Positions 8,221-14,559 of a stretch of 38,182 bases of DNA are shown here, piece after piece. The first letter of the stretch is position 1, and every line of letters starts with the position of its first letter. Under the pieces are notes generated by a model that made no database searches, was not told the origin of the DNA, and worked only from the letters and a program-made list of their open reading frames with translations. The stretch is from contig JAUZPR010000016.1 of the NCBI GenBank assembly GCA_030705825.1, positions 1 to 38,182 of the forward strand, in the 5' to 3' direction. This DNA comes from Bacillota bacterium. Lineage in GTDB: Bacteria; Bacillota; Clostridia; Acetivibrionales; JANLFN01. A program made the position numbers and the translations under genes.

Positions 8221-8787
8221 TTAATGCGGTTTAGCGCCACTTCTCTCCATTACTTCCCGCAGAGCTTTTGTTGTAATGGGGGCACCCTTCGTAACCTCAT
8301 CCTTGTAGTCCATTTTACCGGGGTCACCAATTCCGACTATAACCAAATCCTTTTTGTTTTTTAAAATACTCAGTGTATCACCACAGATGGTATCCTCACC
8401 TGTATTGTTACCATATTTATCAACCGCATTTTCTATGACCTGTCCATCTTTTGTTATCGAACATGTTACATCCAGTCCGTTACAATCCTTACCATTGGAA
8501 GACACCGCTACTATACCAATAATATCAATAGTTTTGTCTTCCAGCATTTTCATCATTACCTGTTCACCTTTACCCATACCTTTTTTACCCCTGTCATCAA
8601 CCATTACTACAACAGGATCATGTTGGGCTTTTGTTACGAGCTCTACAATTTCTTCTCCGCTTAATATGGTAGGGTTACCTGCCGACGCGGAAATACAGCG
8701 GCCTCCTATATTTGCTGCCGCAGTCTCTACAGCTTTTTGTGCCACCTTGTCTCCATCAGTTACTAAAATAACTTTCTTTTTATCCAT
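8221..8787 (-). CDS. spoVAEa: Stage V sporulation protein AEa
   Basis: A soluble component of the spoVA locus, which handles dipicolinic acid uptake into and release from the forespore. The sequence opens MDKKKVILVTDGDKVAQKAV and has PVVVMVDDRGKKGMGKGEQ in the middle and DLVIVGIGDPGKMDYKDEV near the end. These are hallmarks of SpoVAEa. Its molecular function is not established. Length is 188 residues from the preferred ATG at 8787; the track TTG at 8799 falls within the GGAGG ribosome site. It is the last gene of the operon. Confidence 0.92.
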   Translation of the reverse strand: MDKKKVILVTDGDKVAQKAVETAAANIGGRCISASAGNPTILSGEEIVELVTKAQHDPVVVMVDDRGKKGMGKGEQVMMKMLEDKTIDIIGIVAVSSNGKDCNGLDVTCSITKDGQVIENAVDKYGNNTGEDTICGDTLSILKNKKDLVIVGIGDPGKMDYKDEVTKGAPITTKALREVMERSGAKPH

Positions 8788-8839
8788 AATTGCCTCCAAC
8801 CTAGCTGTCCAGATTATTCTTGATGAATCTGACTATAAG

Positions 8840-8874
8840 TAATTCTCAATTCTCCATTCTCAATTATCAATTAA
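8840..8874. repeat. Short array of the degenerate heptamer TTCTCAA / TTATCAA
   Basis: Reads as TTCTCAA, TTCTCCA, TTCTCAA, TTATCAA, a 7-bp-period relative of the TGTCAAT array at 4303-4432. Only one arm is visible here. It ends 2 bases before the spoVAEb stop codon, in the spacer to spoVAEa. Confidence 0.65.
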
Positions 8875-8876
8875 AT

Positions 8877-9245
8877 CTATCGTTTCGCTTTAGGTGAAAA
8901 TGCTACTGATATAAGATAACCAAAGAATATGGCAGCCGTAATTCCAGCCGCAGCTGCTTTTATTCCTCCGGTGAAAGCTCCCAGCAAGCCATACTTGTCC
9001 ACATCACTAAAGGTCCCTTTTGCCAGTGTATAGCCGAATCCTGTCAAGGGAACCGTAGCTCCGGCTCCACCCACCTTAACAATATTCTGATAAACTCCAA
9101 GAAGAGTAAGGATTACACCAACTGTTACAAATAGAACCAATATTTTAGCCGGAGTAAGCCTGGTTCTGTCAATTAGAATCTGTCCTGCAGAACAAAGGAC
9201 GCCGCCGACAATAAAAGCACCCAAATACATTAAAAAAACATTCAT
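8877..9245 (-). CDS. spoVAEb: Stage V sporulation protein AEb (membrane)
   Basis: A small integral membrane protein of the SpoVA dipicolinate channel or transport complex in the spore inner membrane. At least three hydrophobic segments are visible: AFIVGGVLCSAGQILI, ILVLFVTVGVILTLLGVY and AAAAGITAAIFFGYLISVAF. The diagnostic GAGATVPLTGFGYTLAKG lies between them. Length is 122 residues, typical. GAGGTG precedes the ATG. It follows spoVAD with 44 bases between. Confidence 0.95.
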   Translation of the reverse strand: MNVFLMYLGAFIVGGVLCSAGQILIDRTRLTPAKILVLFVTVGVILTLLGVYQNIVKVGGAGATVPLTGFGYTLAKGTFSDVDKYGLLGAFTGGIKAAAAGITAAIFFGYLISVAFSPKAKR

Positions 9246-9289
9246 AATTTCACCTCATCAGAAACTGTTTCTTATATTATTTCCTAGCA

Positions 9290-10309
9290 TCAGCTTAAAT
9301 TTCTGTGAATAGCAACAGCATGCGCTATTCCGGGGATCGATTCCCCCTGCTGTGAACTTGAAGGACTTAATAAAGCTCCAGTTGCAATAAACAGGACATT
9401 GTTCAGGTTACCCTTAAGTAATTCCTGATATACAAATCCTCCAAACACCGTAGCAGAACAGCCGCATCCGCTTCCTCCGCAATGGGCATCCTGCCTCTTG
9501 ACGTCATATATCATTGCACCGCAGTCATTGTACCTGTCACTAATGTCATAACCCTGCTGCTTCATTAACTCATTGGTAATTTCCATGCCCAACGTTCCAA
9601 GGTCTCCAGTAAGTATAAGGTCATAGCTGTCGGGGTATATGCCGGTATCCTTAAAATGGGTTACCAAAGTATCAGCTGCTGCAGGTGCCATAGCTGCACC
9701 CATGTTATTTGCATCCTTGATACCCATATCAACAATTTTTCCGGTGGTAACATGGGTAATATACGGACCGCTTCCCTGACTGGATAAAAGCACCCCACCG
9801 GAACCTGTTACAGTCCACTGTGCGGTTGGCGGTCTCTGGCTGCCCAGCTCCAAAGGGTATCTGAACTGTTTTTCTGCTGAACAGAAATGACTTGAAGTAA
9901 TGCATATCACATTATCTGCAAATTTACCGTCAACAAGAAAGGAGCCCAGGCTCATGGATTCTGTCATTGTAGAGCATGCACCGTATACGCCAAGGAAGGA
10001 TATACCTGTATCCCTTAATGCAAAAGTTGATGCGCTTATTTGGTTAAGTAAATCCCCGGCTAAAATATAATTAACTGATTGATTGGATATACCGGATTTG
10101 CTGAGCAGCTTGTCAATGGTTTCCCGCATCAGTTTACTCTCGGCTTTTTCCCAGCTTTTTTCTCCCCAAAGTTCATCATCTATAATCATGTCGAAATACA
10201 TTCTTAATGGTCCTTCTCCTTCTTTCGGACCTACAATCGAGGCAGCCGAAAGTATGCTGGGCGGGTTTTCCAGCTGAACTGTCTGCTTCCCAATCCTCTT
10301 GTTTGCCAT
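9290..10309 (-). CDS. spoVAD: Stage V sporulation protein AD
   Basis: SpoVAD is a dipicolinic-acid-binding protein with a thiolase / 3-oxoacyl-ACP synthase fold, bound to the outer face of the spore inner membrane with SpoVAC and SpoVAEb. Visible family segments are FLGVYGACSTMTESM near residue 130 (the region corresponding to the thiolase active-site Cys), TAQWTVTGSGGVLLS near 183, LILTGDLGTLGMEI near 231 and CGGSGCGCSATVFGGF near 277. Length is 339 residues, as expected. No signal peptide is seen. GAGGTG precedes the ATG, and it is 24 bases from spoVAC. Confidence 0.97.
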   Translation of the reverse strand: MANKRIGKQTVQLENPPSILSAASIVGPKEGEGPLRMYFDMIIDDELWGEKSWEKAESKLMRETIDKLLSKSGISNQSVNYILAGDLLNQISASTFALRDTGISFLGVYGACSTMTESMSLGSFLVDGKFADNVICITSSHFCSAEKQFRYPLELGSQRPPTAQWTVTGSGGVLLSSQGSGPYITHVTTGKIVDMGIKDANNMGAAMAPAAADTLVTHFKDTGIYPDSYDLILTGDLGTLGMEITNELMKQQGYDISDRYNDCGAMIYDVKRQDAHCGGSGCGCSATVFGGFVYQELLKGNLNNVLFIATGALLSPSSSQQGESIPGIAHAVAIHRNLS

Positions 10310-10333
10310 TAAATCACCTCAAAGAAAATAACT

Positions 10334-10777
10334 TTATTTAAGAAGAAAATATAGTATCCCTGCAAACACTGATGCCGATATACCATAAACTATAACAGGT
10401 CCGGCAATAATAAACATTCTTGCTCCCACTCCAACTACAAAACCTTCTCTTTTATATTCCATCGCCGGAGATACAATGGAATTTGCAAAACCCGTTATTG
10501 GAACTATTGAACCTGCTCCGGCAAATCTCCCCAACTCGTCGTAGACATTCAAACCGGTAAAAAAAGCACCAAAAAAAATCATAATTAAAGAAGTGAGCCC
10601 AGCTGCATCCTCCGGCTTTACTCCTTTGGATATTATGAGATTTGATATAAACTGCCCTACAATACAAATCAATCCACCTATAACAAATGCTCTCGTTACA
10701 TTTCTCAAAACTTTTGATTTAGGAGATTTTTCTTCAACATATTTGAGATACTCCTGTTTCGTGTACATTTTCTGCAT
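10334..10777 (-). CDS. spoVAC: Stage V sporulation protein AC (mechanosensitive-type membrane protein)
   Basis: SpoVAC forms a membrane channel thought to release dipicolinate in response to tension during germination. There are four or so hydrophobic segments, including AFVIGGLICIVGQFISNLII, SLIMIFFGAFFTGLNV and AGPVIVYGISASVFAGILYF. The family motif GRFAGAGSIVPITGFANSIV is near residue 93. Length is 147 residues, normal. AGGAG precedes the first ATG by 7 bases. It is the first of the four recognised spoVA genes, preceded by a small membrane ORF. Confidence 0.95.
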   Translation of the reverse strand: MQKMYTKQEYLKYVEEKSPKSKVLRNVTRAFVIGGLICIVGQFISNLIISKGVKPEDAAGLTSLIMIFFGAFFTGLNVYDELGRFAGAGSIVPITGFANSIVSPAMEYKREGFVVGVGARMFIIAGPVIVYGISASVFAGILYFLLK

Positions 10778-10856
10778 AATTTTTCTCCTATGGTTTTATG
10801 GTTTGATTTTTAATTATTTATCGAAATGTTCAAAACATATTTTGTTCAAAATAATT

Positions 10857-11042
10857 TTAATTATGCCGAAGGTATTTGCACCCCATATTTTGTTGGAAAT
10901 CATTAAAAACAAAAACTCCTCTGGTAGGGACCTTCCCCGCATTCTGCCTTGATTCCAGCATTATCAGAAGTACTATTGTCACTATAAGTAAAAAACCTAT
11001 CATAATTAGAATAATCTTATGTTTTTTTATAGCTTCAAGCAT
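10857..11042 (-). CDS. Small single-pass membrane protein ahead of spoVAC (function unknown)
   Basis: Sixty-one residues: a short basic N-terminus, one clear transmembrane helix (IILIMIGFLLIVTIVLLIML) and a polar tail containing PTRGVFVFND. I cannot assign a family. It is in line with spoVAC (79 bases upstream) and downstream of a sigma-G-like promoter, so expression in the forespore is likely if it is real. The best ribosome site is the GGCGGGTG just upstream, which forms the 3' arm of a dyad (11050-11088). The alternative is a chance ORF, but the helix-plus-tail layout and its position argue for a gene. Confidence 0.55.
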   Translation of the reverse strand: MLEAIKKHKIILIMIGFLLIVTIVLLIMLESRQNAGKVPTRGVFVFNDFQQNMGCKYLRHN

Positions 11043-11049
11043 AAAAACA

Positions 11050-11104
11050 CCCGCCTATACTTTTTATTCAAAAATAGTATTAGGCGGGCATCAAAACAAT
11101 ATTC
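11050..11104 (-). promoter_or_regulatory. Candidate sigma-G promoter of the spoVA operon, overlapping a dyad
   Basis: Minus strand: GAATA (11100-11104), 18 bases, AATACTA (11075-11081). It matches the sigma-G consensus except for A instead of C at the first -10 position. spoVA is sigma-G dependent in B. subtilis. CCCGCCTA / TAGGCGGG (11050-11057 and 11081-11088) form an inverted repeat that overlaps the -10 box, which could be an operator. Confidence 0.6.
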
Positions 11105-11159
11105 AAATTTTTAAAAGAATTTCCCTTGCTTGCGGCAGTTTTAAATAAGTAATTCTATT

Positions 11160-11193
11160 ATATAGTATGTGTAATCCCTTACACATACTATAT
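11160..11193 (+). terminator. Strong hairpin with downstream T-run, facing the plus strand
   Basis: A perfect 15-bp stem (ATATAGTATGTGTAA / its complement) with a 4-base loop is followed on the plus strand by CCTTTTTTT. It has the form of an intrinsic terminator but no plus-strand gene lies upstream. It may block antisense transcription into sigF or be part of the repeat element. Confidence 0.6.
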
Positions 11194-11204
11194 CCTTTTT
11201 TTAC

Positions 11205-11246
11205 ATCACGAAAATCTTATTTCCTATGCTTACTCATTTTCGTGAT
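11205..11246. repeat. Inverted repeat ATCACGAAAAT / ATTTTCGTGAT
   Basis: An 11-bp perfect stem with a 20-base loop, located inside the palindromic block between sigF and spoVA. No T-run follows it, so it is not an obvious terminator. Confidence 0.75.
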
Positions 11247-11402
11247 TGAATTTTTGTGTTCCGTGCCGAATTCGGCACACACACAAAAGAATTTCCCTGC
11301 GCTCTTAACACTTATTAGCGGCAGTTTTAAATAAGAAATTCTATAATTGTGTTCCGTGCCGAATTCGGCACACACACAAAAGAATTTCTAATTTAAAACT
11401 GC

Positions 11403-12143
11403 CTAATTAAAACTTATCTTTCTTCTTATGTCTTCTATTATCTTTTTTTCGATTCTGGAGACCTGGACTTGTGACAAGCCCATCATACCGGCTATTTGCG
11501 CCTGAGTCTTCTCCTTGAAATACCTTAGTATTATTATCTGCTTTTCACGGGGCTTTAATGTTTCAAGTATCTGTTTTAAGGCTATTTTATCAATAATGTC
11601 CAATTCATTGCTGGTGTTTTCCCCATCTATCCTGTCTATAAGAAGAATTGGAGAATTATCACCTTCACTGACGGTATTATAAAGCGATTCAGGCAAGCAA
11701 CCGGCTTCCATTGCCATTACAAGGTCTTCAACCTGTATTTTTAGACGTTCTGCAATTTCATTCATAGACGGCTCTCTCCCGAGTTCCTTACTCATTACTT
11801 CCTTTGTAACTCTCGCTTTATTGGAAGTCTCTTTTAAGGAACGGCTCACCTTGATTATCCCATCATCCCTGATAAATCTTTTAATTTCTCCAATTATCAT
11901 AGGAACCGCATAGGTGGAAAACCTTACATCAAAAGATTTATCGAACTTATTGATTGCCTTGATAAGACCTATACTGCCTATCTGAAACAAATCATCGGCC
12001 TCATATCCCCTGTTCTGGAATCTTCGTACAATACTCCATACCAATCCTATATTATTCTCAACCAGGATTGACTGAGCCTCCTTGCTTCCGTTTTTAGCTT
12101 TTTCTATAAGGTCAATGACATCCATATCCTGTAAACAATTCAT
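11403..12143 (-). CDS. sigF: RNA polymerase sporulation sigma factor SigF
   Basis: SigF is the first forespore-specific sigma factor, held inactive by SpoIIAB and released by SpoIIAA. Region 2 is clear: DLFQIGSIGLIKAINKFD and RFSTYAVPMIIGEIKRF near residues 50-88. Region 4 contains the helix-turn-helix TQAQIAGMMGLSQVQVSRIE near residue 215. Length is 246 residues, normal. The ATG lies 12 bases after AAAGG, a weak ribosome site, so the ATG at Met7 is an alternative. It is third in the spoIIA operon but 114 bases from spoIIAB, unusually far for this normally tight pair. A repeat element abuts its stop codon. Confidence 0.96.
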   Translation of the reverse strand: MNCLQDMDVIDLIEKAKNGSKEAQSILVENNIGLVWSIVRRFQNRGYEADDLFQIGSIGLIKAINKFDKSFDVRFSTYAVPMIIGEIKRFIRDDGIIKVSRSLKETSNKARVTKEVMSKELGREPSMNEIAERLKIQVEDLVMAMEAGCLPESLYNTVSEGDNSPILLIDRIDGENTSNELDIIDKIALKQILETLKPREKQIIILRYFKEKTQAQIAGMMGLSQVQVSRIEKKIIEDIRRKISFN

Positions 12144-12191
12144 ACTCTTTTAATACCTTTCCCGCGTTTAAGTGGTTTCAGGTTATTCCTC

Positions 12192-12219
12192 TTATGTAAT
12201 TATGCCCATATTTACATAA
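12192..12219. repeat. Dyad in the spoIIAB-sigF spacer
   Basis: TTATGTAA (12192-12199) and TTACATAA (12212-12219) form a perfect 8-bp stem with a 12-base loop, in the 114-base gap between spoIIAB and sigF. It could be an mRNA hairpin or an operator; there is no T-run. Confidence 0.55.
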
Positions 12220-12257
12220 TATTTACATTTAAAGGCAAAAAAATATTATTTCCCATA

Positions 12258-12695
12258 CTATTTTTCTATAAGTGATTTAAAAGTTTTGTACATGGTTACA
12301 GAAGTTCCCTTTCCAGGCTCTGATTTCACTTCTATGCTGTCCATAAAGCTCTCCATTACTGTAAAACCCATTCCAGAACGTTCCATTTCCGGTTTGGACG
12401 TATACAACGGCTGTCTGGCAAGCTCAATGTCCTCTATACCCTTACCTTTATCTAAAACAGTAATTTCTACCGAATCATCAAAAAGTTTACATTCCATAAC
12501 GACTATACCGCTGTTATTTTCATAGCCGTGAATAATTGCATTTGTGACAGCTTCAGAAACTGCTGTTTTTACATCAGTCAGCTCCTCCAGGGTTGGATCA
12601 AGCTGTGAGACAAATGCAGCTGCTACTATTCTCGCAAATGATTCATTATTTGATTTGCTTAGAAATTCTAACCTCATTTCATTAACAGGTTGCAT
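12258..12695 (-). CDS. spoIIAB: Anti-sigma-F factor / serine kinase SpoIIAB
   Basis: SpoIIAB binds and inhibits sigma-F and phosphorylates SpoIIAA. It has the GHKL (Bergerat) ATP fold: N-box [14 protein letters not shown] near residue 47, DKGKGIED near 82 and [12 protein letters not shown] plus GKGTSVTM near 108-130. Length is 145 residues, normal. GGGAGAGGG precedes the ATG. It is 17 bases downstream of spoIIAA, and the two are surely cotranscribed. Confidence 0.97.
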   Translation of the reverse strand: MQPVNEMRLEFLSKSNNESFARIVAAAFVSQLDPTLEELTDVKTAVSEAVTNAIIHGYENNSGIVVMECKLFDDSVEITVLDKGKGIEDIELARQPLYTSKPEMERSGMGFTVMESFMDSIEVKSEPGKGTSVTMYKTFKSLIEK

Positions 12696-12712
12696 GATAT
12701 GACCCTCTCCCT

Positions 12713-13054
12713 TTACATACTTAAAGATTCTATAGCATTTTCCATATTATCATAAACAGGAATAATTTTCAAAATACCCGACATTTCCAGGATTCTTCTT
12801 ATCTGTGAGTTAGGATTGACAATAACAGCTGTACCATTCAGTTTTTGAATCATCTTATATCTTCCCATAATGACGCCAATACCTGAACTGTCCATAAAGT
12901 TTACATTGGAAAAGTCAAAAATTATATTTTTCACCGACGAGTTGATCATTTCGGAATCTACTTTTCTCTTTACACTTTCGACATAATGATGGTCCAGTTC
13001 CCCTGCAATATCAACTATTAAATTTGTTCTTTTAACCGCTACCTTGATTTGCAA
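12713..13054 (-). CDS. spoIIAA: Anti-anti-sigma factor SpoIIAA
   Basis: SpoIIAA, when dephosphorylated, displaces sigma-F from SpoIIAB. It is a STAS-domain protein. The phosphorylated serine lies in [16 protein letters not shown] near residue 57. The track start at 13096 is rejected because it would sit at the expected transcription start of the sigma-H promoter (-10 at 13103-13111). The start that fits is TTG at 13054 (TTG-CAA-ATC-AAG, giving [12 protein letters not shown]), preceded by GGAGGGG. That gives 113 residues, the usual size. A TTG start on the first gene of a stoichiometry-sensitive switch is notable. Confidence 0.95.
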   Translation of the reverse strand: MQIKVAVKRTNLIVDIAGELDHHYVESVKRKVDSEMINSSVKNIIFDFSNVNFMDSSGIGVIMGRYKMIQKLNGTAVIVNPNSQIRRILEMSGILKIIPVYDNMENAIESLSM

Positions 13055-13102
13055 TAAAATTCCCCTCCAGTTTTTATGTTTGGCGGATGCCCGCATTAAT
13101 TT

Positions 13103-13131
13103 ATATTCTTCATCAAAAATATTTACCCTTC
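13103..13131 (-). promoter_or_regulatory. Sigma-H promoter of the spoIIA operon
   Basis: Minus strand: GAAGGGTAA (13123-13131), 11 bases, GAAGAATAT (13103-13111). The sigma-H consensus is RnAGGAwww, N11-12, RnnGAATww. The -10 half matches fully and the -35 half has one mismatch. spoIIA is sigma-H dependent in B. subtilis. The predicted leader is about 40 nt. Confidence 0.75.
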
Positions 13132-13179
13132 AAAGAAAGATGGCTTGTTTTGTCATAAAAAAAAAACATGTCGGCAAAA

Positions 13180-13210
13180 TAAAATAAAAAATCCGGTATT
13201 TCTACCGGAT
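13180..13210 (-). terminator. Terminator downstream of HPr
   Basis: Minus strand: ATCCGGTA / TACCGGAT stem (8 bp) with a 4-base loop, followed by TTTTTATTTTATTTT. It closes the hprK-to-HPr block and insulates it from spoIIA. Confidence 0.88.
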
Positions 13211-13251
13211 AGGACTTGATTATATTAATCATTCTCTAATGTTTAAAATTT

Positions 13252-13506
13252 TCAATATAAAGTCAACAGATCTATCAGCTCTTTTACAGCAAGCTCTTCG
13301 TCCTCACCTTCAGCGCTTATCATTACCGGCTCTCCATTGGCAATTGCCAGAGACATCAGACCCATTATACTTTTCGCGTTTACTCTTCTATCATCCTTGA
13401 TAATCCAGATTTTTGACGTGAATCTACCGGCGGTTTCAACAAACATTGCTGCCAGCCGGGCATGCAGCCCGGACGGATTTGTTATTTCTACCGTTTTTTC
13501 AAGCAT
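13252..13506 (-). CDS. ptsH: HPr-family phosphocarrier protein (at the Crh locus position)
   Basis: HPr is the small phosphocarrier of the PTS. When phosphorylated on Ser46 by HprK it also acts as a CcpA corepressor. Both sites are present and correctly numbered: His15 in PSGLHARLAA and Ser46 in NAKSIMGLMSL. Length is 84 residues. Its position directly after whiA is where B. subtilis keeps crh, a paralogue in which residue 15 is Gln. This copy keeps His15, so it could act as a true HPr. It starts 2 bases after the whiA stop. GGGAGAG precedes the ATG. HprK, its kinase, is encoded about 7 kb upstream in the same block. Confidence 0.93.
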   Translation of the reverse strand: MLEKTVEITNPSGLHARLAAMFVETAGRFTSKIWIIKDDRRVNAKSIMGLMSLAIANGEPVMISAEGEDEELAVKELIDLLTLY

Positions 13507-13508
13507 TT

Positions 13509-14465
13509 CTACTCTCCCTTTCGGCTTCTTATATCTTCTGCAATGCTGTCAAGTCTGCGTAATCTATGATTTACCCCCGACTTGCCAAGGGGCGGATTTA
13601 ACATTTCTCCCAATTCCTTAAGATTTGCATCACTGTTATTCAATCTTATTTCTGCTATCTCTCTGAGATTCTCGGGCAGACTGTCAAACCCGAGGTTATC
13701 TTTAATATACCTGATATTTTCAATCTGGCGCAAGGATGCGTTAACAGTTTTGCCGAGGTTTGCCGTTTCACAGTTTACTATTCTGTTTACATTATTGCGC
13801 ATTTCTTTTAATATCCTTACATTTTCAAGATCCATAAGAGCTGAATGAGCACCTATTATATTAAGGAAATCAACTATATTCTCACCTTCCTTGATATAAG
13901 CTACATAACTGCCTTTGCGTCTGATTATTTTAGCTTTAAGTCCAAACCTGTCCGCCAGGTTTCTGAATGTAACAGCAAAATTGCGGTTATGGCTTGCTAT
14001 CTCAAGGTGATATGTTTTTTCAGGATCGCTTAAAGAGCCACCTGCCAAAAAGGCTCCTCTCAGGAAGGATTTTCTGCAGCATGCCTTTTTAAATAGATTA
14101 GAGGTATTAATAGTAAATACTTCATGACCATCTATTTTATTGTCTTCATATAAAATGCCTGCACTGTCAAGCAGCTGTTTCAAGCCTGTAGACAATGTTA
14201 TCAGCAGAGTATAGGAAATATGGTTTTTCAGCTTTTTGCATCTTCTTATCAGAACTTCAGGATAAATATTGTACAGCTTCTTAATAATTGAAAATATTCT
14301 TCTTGCAAAAGCTGCATTTTCAGTTGAAATCCTGATACTGAATCCATTATCTGTTTTTACAACACCACTGCTTCCTATAACTGCAGCCAATTCAGAAAGC
14401 AGACAACACTTTTGTGTTGTTTCCAGCCTGCACAATTCATTTTTAACTGTCAATGAAAAGGACAA
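13509..14465 (-). CDS. whiA: DNA-binding protein WhiA
   Basis: WhiA is a sporulation and cell-division regulator in actinobacteria and affects division in Bacillus. The N-terminal LAGLIDADG-type domain is visible as [28 protein letters not shown] near residue 125. The C-terminal helix-turn-helix domain contains [25 protein letters not shown] near 280. Length is 318 residues, normal. The start is TTG at 14465 after GGGGTG. It sits between the glycogen-debranching gene and HPr. Confidence 0.95.
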   Translation of the reverse strand: MSFSLTVKNELCRLETTQKCCLLSELAAVIGSSGVVKTDNGFSIRISTENAAFARRIFSIIKKLYNIYPEVLIRRCKKLKNHISYTLLITLSTGLKQLLDSAGILYEDNKIDGHEVFTINTSNLFKKACCRKSFLRGAFLAGGSLSDPEKTYHLEIASHNRNFAVTFRNLADRFGLKAKIIRRKGSYVAYIKEGENIVDFLNIIGAHSALMDLENVRILKEMRNNVNRIVNCETANLGKTVNASLRQIENIRYIKDNLGFDSLPENLREIAEIRLNNSDANLKELGEMLNPPLGKSGVNHRLRRLDSIAEDIRSRKGE

Positions 14466-14559
14466 ATTCTACACCCCGCATAAATACAGTAACATAAGCG
14501 CGAATAAATGATATCACAAGTTATTTGCATTTTCAATCAAGGCTCATATATCAAAATTT

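Larger units (their letters stand above)
11113..11403. repeat. Nested palindromic repeat block between sigF and the spoVA operon
   Basis: A 42-bp direct repeat (11254-11295 and 11347-11388) carries the perfect 16-bp palindrome GTGCCGAATTCGGCAC. A second repeat, GGCAGTTTTAAATAAG plus AATTCT, occurs at 11134-11156 and 11320-11342, and inverted at 11381-11403. The right-hand unit 11320-11403 is thus a self-contained 84-bp element with 23-bp near-perfect terminal inverted repeats around the palindrome, MITE-like in form. Its last base falls in the sigF stop codon. Two additional hairpins sit inside the left-hand unit. No ORF is encoded. Confidence 0.85.

Noticed and set aside
13055-13096. Track start of spoIIAA at 13096
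   Set aside because: It sits at the predicted sigma-H transcription start and lacks a ribosome site; the TTG at 13054 follows GGAGGGG and gives the usual protein length.
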